Assembly: GCA_945867875.1 (NCBI GenBank)
Contig: CAMBJF010000064.1
Location: forward strand, 1 to 11,205
Source of the DNA: an uncultured Ruminococcus sp.
GTDB lineage: Bacteria > Bacillota > Clostridia > Oscillospirales > Ruminococcaceae
Direction: 5' to 3'
Length of the DNA stretch: 11,205 nt
A program made the translations under genes and the position numbers. Below the pieces are notes generated by a model. That model did no database searches and was not told the origin of the DNA. It saw only the letters and a list, made by a program, of their open reading frames with translations. Of the stretch, positions 7,580-11,205 are shown in pieces. The number at the start of each line of letters is the position of its first letter. The stretch's first letter is position 1.

Positions 7580-7921
7580 ATGAATACTTTTGCAAGCCTT
7601 ATGGAAATGATGATGGTCGTATGTTTCGGAATCTCATGGCCCCTTAACATAATAAAGGCGTGGAGATCACGCTCCGCCAAGGGCATCAGTCTCCCCTTCT
7701 ACTTCTTCATCTGGATCGGTTATGTTTTTGCTTTTGTCGGCAAGTTCGTTCTTATCCACGCAAATGCTCCTCAGCCTTGGTACGAGACAGTTCACTGGTA
7801 TGTAATGTTCTTCTATGTTCTTAACATTGCAATGGTAACAACAGGAATTGCAATCTACTTCAGAAACAGAATGCTCGACAAGAAGTCAACAGCTGTTAAG
7901 CTTGCACCCGTTACTGAATAA
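7580..7921 (+). CDS. SemiSWEET/PQ-loop-like three-helix membrane protein
   Basis: 113 residues with three hydrophobic segments at about 5-24, 37-59 and 70-94 and a short polar C-terminal tail. The segment FGISWPLNIIKAWRSRSAKGISLPFYFFIW (residues 16 to 45; key Pro21, Lys26, Arg29, Arg31, Ser32, Lys34, Ser38) has the PQ-loop pattern of bacterial SemiSWEETs: a helix-breaking proline, then a basic loop with an S-x-x-x-x-S spacing, then a helix with Trp and Gly-Tyr. SemiSWEETs dimerise and carry sugars by facilitated diffusion; some relatives have other substrates, and a sugar is not shown here. GAAAGGA at 7562-7568 precedes the ATG by 11 bases. It is divergent from a carboxylate-type sensor kinase and followed after 44 bases by an SGNH-like gene. 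Proteins of this type are often annotated only as hypothetical. Confidence 0.72.
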   Translation: MNTFASLMEMMMVVCFGISWPLNIIKAWRSRSAKGISLPFYFFIWIGYVFAFVGKFVLIHANAPQPWYETVHWYVMFFYVLNIAMVTTGIAIYFRNRMLDKKSTAVKLAPVTE

Positions 7922-7950
7922 TCAATCACACAAACTTCAAGGTCATTTTC

Positions 7951-7957
7951 AAGGAGG
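7951..7957 (+). promoter_or_regulatory. Strong ribosome binding site of the SGNH-like gene
   Basis: AAGGAGG, eight bases before the ATG at 7966, is close to the ideal anti-Shine-Dalgarno match and, with the codon use of the gene, suggests strong translation. Confidence 0.85.
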
Positions 7958-7965
7958 ATATCATT

Positions 7966-8643
7966 ATGGAAAACGCTGTAAAAAAGTCTTATATCTCTAA
8001 TGTTGGAAACGGAAGAGTTACATTCATCGGCAATGACAGCACCGCAGCTGCAATGGCTTCTATCTCTCAGGTTTATGAAAGAGAAGCTGAGGAATATATG
8101 GAGCTCAACGATATCGCTGAGAAAAACCTGGAAGAAAACGGCGTTGTAATTATGGGTTCTACCTTTGCAAAGGAAATGCCCGTAGGCGAGCTCGTTCAGT
8201 CCTTCGAGCTTGATTACAATGTTTACAACCGCAGCTTCACAGACCTTTCAATAGCTGATGCAAAGGAACTTTTCGCAGCCTGTGCTCAGACTCTTGAGCC
8301 TGCAAAGATCATTCTCCAGCTTGGTGAGACCGATCTTGAAAGAGGTTTCAAGTCCGTTCCCGAGCTTATCAAGGAGTACACCGCTCTTGTTAAGGACATC
8401 AAGAAGAGAAACCGTTTCAGCGACGTTGTAATTGTTTCCGTATGCGAGAATGCAAACGGCATTCAGCCCGCAGAGTTCAATGCTCAGCTTGAAAAAATGG
8501 CTGACGAGCTTGGCTGCAAGTACGCTGACATCACAGAAGCTGCAAAGGACAATATGCCCTCCGTTAAGGCATTCAGCCTTCTCAGAAGATTTATGAGAAA
8601 CGACATTTCGTTCTGCGAAGCTATGACAATGGTTGAATATTGA
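7966..8643 (+). CDS. Degenerate SGNH/GDSL-hydrolase-like protein, possibly inactive
   Basis: 225 residues, no signal peptide or membrane helix, so probably cytoplasmic. From residue 58 the layout follows SGNH hydrolases: strand then VIMGSTFA (block I, usually GDS), YNRSFTDLSIADAKELF (block II, usually N-R-G-x-x-G), IILQLGETDLERGF (block III, usually GxND), then helix EFNAQLEKMADELGCKYADIT before the end. Each block is altered: the GDS aspartate-serine pair reads Ser65-Thr66, the block II glycine is Ser90, the GxND asparagine is Thr122, and no DxxH block closes the protein. Residues 1-57 resemble no domain I know. Twelve of 15 lysines use AAG, as in the phosphoglucomutase gene, suggesting high expression. 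It is probably co-transcribed with the SemiSWEET-like gene. A binding or structural role is possible; calling it an esterase would be unsafe. Confidence 0.65.
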   Translation: MENAVKKSYISNVGNGRVTFIGNDSTAAAMASISQVYEREAEEYMELNDIAEKNLEENGVVIMGSTFAKEMPVGELVQSFELDYNVYNRSFTDLSIADAKELFAACAQTLEPAKIILQLGETDLERGFKSVPELIKEYTALVKDIKKRNRFSDVVIVSVCENANGIQPAEFNAQLEKMADELGCKYADITEAAKDNMPSVKAFSLLRRFMRNDISFCEAMTMVEY

Positions 8644-8673
8644 TCTAAATTTAGCTCTCCCCTGTTTTATATA

Positions 8674-8715
8674 AACATAAAGCCCGCAGTTGTCAGAAGC
8701 TGCGGGCTTTATGTT
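8674..8715. terminator. Strong bidirectional stem-loop terminator
   Basis: A perfect 16-bp stem (AACATAAAGCCCGCAG at 8674-8689 with its complement at 8700-8715) and a 10-base loop. The GC core is flanked by AAA on one side and TTT on the other, then T-rich sequence, so it can end the plus-strand SGNH-like transcript and the minus-strand flavoprotein gene, whose stop codon is seven bases away. Confidence 0.85.
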
Positions 8716-8721
8716 GTTATG

Positions 8722-9333
8722 TTATCTTATAAAGTTCGTGCGTGAGAAACTTTCGTGAACGGGATAATCCAATCTGTCGGCGGTGTGCTTTATGAGCCAT
8801 GCCATATTCTGTCCAAGAGTTCTCATTGTCTGTAGTCCCTCGGCATCTTTTCTCACATCATCGGGACATTGACCGTGAACTTGATTCCAGTACTGCGAAC
8901 CGACAACATTCATATTGCAGATGGTGAAGTATTTGTTCAGCCTGTCAAATGCTGCACTTGCCCCTCCCCTGCGGCAGGAAACAACGGCAGCTGCGGCTTT
9001 CCCCGCAAGCTTTTTTGAATATGTGTAGAACAGTCTGTCAAGAAAGCAGCATATCTGTCCCGAGGGTCCTGCATAATAAACAGGTGAGCCTACCACAATA
9101 CCGTCAAACTCATCAAGACGTGGACCAAGCTCGTTTACACCGTCATCGAATACGCATTTGCCCGTCTCGAAGCATTTACGACAGGCAATACAGCCAGCAA
9201 TGGGCTTTTTGCCTATCCAGACCATTTCGGTCTCAACGCCATTGGCGTTGAGTGCTCCCGCTACCTCGGAAAGCGCTGTGAATGTGCAGCCCTCTGCGTT
9301 GGGGCTGCCGTTGATAAGAACTACCTTGCTCAT
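8722..9333 (-). CDS. Flavodoxin-fold NAD(P)H reductase, iron-sulfur flavoprotein-like
   Basis: 203 residues, typical for NADPH-dependent FMN reductase / iron-sulfur flavoprotein proteins. The N-terminus VVLINGSPNAEGCT (residues 4-17) is the FMN phosphate-binding loop and GSPVYYAGPSGQ (82-93) the second flavin loop. Between them Cys48, Cys51, Cys54 and Cys60 form C-x2-C-x2-C-x5-C, the compact motif of iron-sulfur flavoproteins that hold a 4Fe-4S cluster. The likely role is cytoplasmic electron transfer from NAD(P)H or ferredoxin to quinones, oxygen species or aromatic compounds; the acceptor cannot be inferred. AAAGGA lies eight bases before the ATG. The gene is minus-strand, between the stem-loop at 9355 and the terminator at 8674, so it may form its own unit or be read through from the DXS-like gene. 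Confidence 0.88.
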   Translation of the reverse strand: MSKVVLINGSPNAEGCTFTALSEVAGALNANGVETEMVWIGKKPIAGCIACRKCFETGKCVFDDGVNELGPRLDEFDGIVVGSPVYYAGPSGQICCFLDRLFYTYSKKLAGKAAAAVVSCRRGGASAAFDRLNKYFTICNMNVVGSQYWNQVHGQCPDDVRKDAEGLQTMRTLGQNMAWLIKHTADRLDYPVHESFSRTNFIR

Positions 9334-9354
9334 AAAATCTATCCTTTCATAGCT

Positions 9355-9395
9355 TCAAGCGGAAGTATCCCGAATTTTGGGGTACTTCCGCTTGA
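9355..9395. other. Long stem-loop without a U tract on the coding strand
   Basis: Arms 9355-9371 and 9379-9395 can form 17 pairs (one G-U in the plus-strand RNA, becoming an A-C mismatch in the minus-strand RNA) with a seven-base loop. Both neighbouring genes are on the minus strand, but in that direction the stem is followed by AAGC and a ribosome binding site rather than T residues. It may be a weak terminator, a processing site or a leader structure of the flavoprotein mRNA. Confidence 0.6.
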
Positions 9396-9416
9396 TTTAT
9401 TATTTTAACTTCAATA

Positions 9417-11090
9417 TCAGAGAAGTGATGCTGCGTCCTCGGCAATAAGCTCGGGTGTAAGGCGGTTTTCCTTCATAACGTCAGCCGCATTGTATCTGTC
9501 AAGGAACGCCTTTTTAAGACCATAGTTCAGAACCTTTACATCGGAGCTGCCGTAGAAGCGTGCTATCTTCTCACCGAAGCCGCCGTCAAGAACGCCGTCC
9601 TCGAGAGTGATAACAACGGAATGGTCAGCCTTGAGGCTTTCAAGCATTTCGGTATCGATGCCGGTTATATAATAAGGATTGATGAGAGTGGGCTTTACGC
9701 CTGTTCTGCTCTCAATTTCCTTTGCAGCCTGCTCACCGAGGCCGTAGAACGAACCGAGGGCAATTATAGCGACCTTATTGCCCTTTTGTGTCATCTCATA
9801 GACATTAAGCTTGCTGAAATCCTTTGTGACCTTTTTGCCGTCGGAAACCACAGCTGCGGGAACTCTTACGGCAACGGGGTGCTCATTCTGCTCTATTGCC
9901 CAGTCAAGAGCGGCGATATACTCCTCTTTGGTGTAGGGAGCGATGTAAACGAGATTGGGAATATTTGACATCATAGGGATATCGTAAATTCCGAGATGAG
10001 TTACATCGTTCATACCGTAGACGGAAGCTGCGAAAACCGCTATGGCAACAGGATTGTTATTTATGCAGATATCCTGTGAGAGCTGGTCATAAGTACGCTG
10101 GATAAAGGTGCTGTAAACACCATAGAAAGGCTTGCCGCCGTTCTTTGCGATGCCCGATGCCATTGCGGCAGCCTGCTCCTCGGCAATTCCAACGTCGATA
10201 AACTGCTTGCCTGCTTCTTTTCTCTTGTCGGCTGTAAAGCCGAATACTGCGGGGGTTGCGGAGGTTATTGCGCAGACCTTGTTATCGGACTTTATCTTGT
10301 CCATAACGAGCTTGCCTGTGATAGTGCCGTAATCCTCGCCGCTGAAATTAACTGTTGACTTGCCCGTTTCAGGGTCAAAGGGCATACACCAGTGCCACTG
10401 CTCCTTGTTCTTCTCAGCAGGCTCATAGCCCATTCCCTTTTCGGTAACAATATGCACCGCAACGGGCTTCTTGCTGTCCTTTACGCTTTCAAAGGCGGAG
10501 ATAAGGGCTGTTACGTCATTGCCATTGCCCACATAAACATAATCAAGACCCATTGCCTTGAAGAGGTTGCATTCAGCCTTGCCGTCGGTTTCTCTCAGGA
10601 GCTTCAAATTCTTATACATACCGCCGTGATTTTCGGCAATGGACATATCATTGTCGTTTATCACAATGATAAAATTGCTGTCCATTTCGCCTGCAAAATC
10701 AAGTCCTTCAAGGGCTTCACCGCCGCTGAGTGAGCCGTCGCCTATAACTGCGATAACATTTCCGCTCTCGCCTTTCAGATCTCTTGCCTTTGCAAGACCG
10801 GAAGCAAGGCTTATAGATGTAGAGGTATGACCGATATTGAAGAAGTCGTGTTCGCTTTCCTCGGGATTGCTGTAACCCGAAACATCGTCAAAATGCTCCT
10901 CATAGAGATAAGCGTCCTTTCTGCCTGTGAGCATCTTATGGCAGTAGCTCTGGTGGGAAACATCGTAAACTATCTTATCAACGGGCGAGTTGAAAACATA
11001 GTGAAGGGCTATCGTAGCTTCGACCATACCGAAATTAGGTCCGAAATGTCCGCCGTGCTTGCTGAGTCTGAAAAGGAGCGCCTTTCTCAT
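9417..11090 (-). CDS. DXS-like thiamine diphosphate enzyme (1-deoxy-D-xylulose-5-phosphate synthase family)
   Basis: The open frame from the ATG at 11090 encodes 557 residues, but homology-like sequence continues upstream to 11165, so this ATG is probably internal. Visible: KHGGHFGPN at 11-19, DVSHQSY at 43-49, the thiamine diphosphate motif GDGSLSGGEALEG at 117-129 ending in NDND at 145-148, a pyrimidine-binding domain with DVGIAEEQ at 299-306 (Glu304/Glu305 near the usual catalytic Glu), YSTFIQRTYDQ at 326-336, and a C-terminal transketolase domain (LEDGVLDGGFG). The family joins pyruvate and glyceraldehyde 3-phosphate to form DXP, for isoprenoids, thiamine and pyridoxal. This copy lacks the usual DRAG motif before the conserved T-H-x-G and has IAEEQ in place of IAEQH, marking a divergent branch. 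No other isoprenoid gene is near. True activity is uncertain. Confidence 0.85.
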   Translation of the reverse strand: MRKALLFRLSKHGGHFGPNFGMVEATIALHYVFNSPVDKIVYDVSHQSYCHKMLTGRKDAYLYEEHFDDVSGYSNPEESEHDFFNIGHTSTSISLASGLAKARDLKGESGNVIAVIGDGSLSGGEALEGLDFAGEMDSNFIIVINDNDMSIAENHGGMYKNLKLLRETDGKAECNLFKAMGLDYVYVGNGNDVTALISAFESVKDSKKPVAVHIVTEKGMGYEPAEKNKEQWHWCMPFDPETGKSTVNFSGEDYGTITGKLVMDKIKSDNKVCAITSATPAVFGFTADKRKEAGKQFIDVGIAEEQAAAMASGIAKNGGKPFYGVYSTFIQRTYDQLSQDICINNNPVAIAVFAASVYGMNDVTHLGIYDIPMMSNIPNLVYIAPYTKEEYIAALDWAIEQNEHPVAVRVPAAVVSDGKKVTKDFSKLNVYEMTQKGNKVAIIALGSFYGLGEQAAKEIESRTGVKPTLINPYYITGIDTEMLESLKADHSVVITLEDGVLDGGFGEKIARFYGSSDVKVLNYGLKKAFLDRYNAADVMKENRLTPELIAEDAASLL

Positions 11091-11173
11091 TTCTGCGGCA
11101 AGAGCTTTCAGCTCCTCGGTATTCAGCTTTTTTACATCGTCAGGGGTGTTTAGCTCAATTTTTCTTCACGCAT
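11091..11173 (-). pseudogene. N-terminal coding end of the DXS-like gene, separated by a one-base frameshift
   Basis: In frame with the DXS-like gene, 11165-11091 encodes KIELNTPDDVKKLNTEELK and more, which resembles the usual N-terminus of DXS proteins (a 'KI-x-P-x-D-x-KKL-x-x-EEL' pattern). It contains no ATG, GTG or TTG and is closed by TGA at 11168-11166. An ATG at 11173 in another frame encodes only MREEKLS then a stop. Adding one T to the run of five T at 11159-11163 would join them into M-R-E-E-K-I-E-L-N and give a full protein of about 585 residues. A sequencing or assembly error is most likely; no clear ribosome binding site was seen before 11173. Confidence 0.6.
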
Positions 11174-11205
11174 TGTTTCTACTACTTTGATTTTGAATTC
11201 AGGTG

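Noticed and set aside
10827..11153. Plus-strand open frame opposite the start of the DXS-like gene
   Set aside because: It overlaps well-conserved thiamine-enzyme sequence on the other strand and has no family features.

Overview
The window looks like chromosomal DNA of a low-to-mid GC Gram-positive anaerobe of the class Clostridia, most likely a Ruminococcus-like member of the Oscillospiraceae. The basis is inference. There is a strict Shine-Dalgarno signal (AAAGGA or AGGAGG) before almost every gene and use of TTG starts. Sigma-A promoters are TATAAT-rich. The gene set is also typical: a PgcA-type phosphoglucomutase, RadA, an ECF-S-like small membrane protein, and a divergent DXS-like enzyme of a kind I associate with gut Clostridia. 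There is no sign of phage, IS elements, CRISPR arrays or RNA genes. The first 46 bases are not biological: they read as an Illumina Nextera i7 adapter (end of P7, an 8-base index, transposon mosaic end) left on a contig end, so genomic sequence starts at base 47.

Layout. Bases 47-3963, plus strand: phosphoglucomutase with its own terminator, then radA, then a small integral membrane protein driven by a perfect consensus promoter (TTGACA, 17 bases, TATAAT). A bidirectional terminator follows. Bases 3962-7307, minus strand: an AraC-type regulator with a C-terminal GyrI-like effector-binding domain, and upstream of it a CitA/CitB (DcuS/DcuR-type) two-component pair whose kinase and regulator genes overlap by 8 bases. 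Bases 7580-8643, plus strand and divergent from the kinase: a SemiSWEET/PQ-loop-like three-helix membrane protein and a protein that looks like an SGNH/GDSL hydrolase with its catalytic blocks eroded, ending at a 16-bp stem-loop. Bases 8722-11173, minus strand: an iron-sulfur-flavoprotein-like reductase, and a DXS-like thiamine diphosphate enzyme whose 5' end seems to carry a one-base frameshift.

The most interesting part is the 7.3-8.6 kb block. A sensor kinase of the family that detects extracellular carboxylates faces a small putative transporter and an SGNH-like protein with enzyme-inactivating substitutions. The intergenic region has promoters on both strands, a perfect 8-bp inverted repeat and repeated AATTAAA elements. 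The simple reading is a locally controlled uptake or sensing module with an unknown ligand; this is inference from arrangement only. The SGNH-like gene and the phosphoglucomutase gene use AAG for most lysines, unlike radA, which hints at high expression of both.
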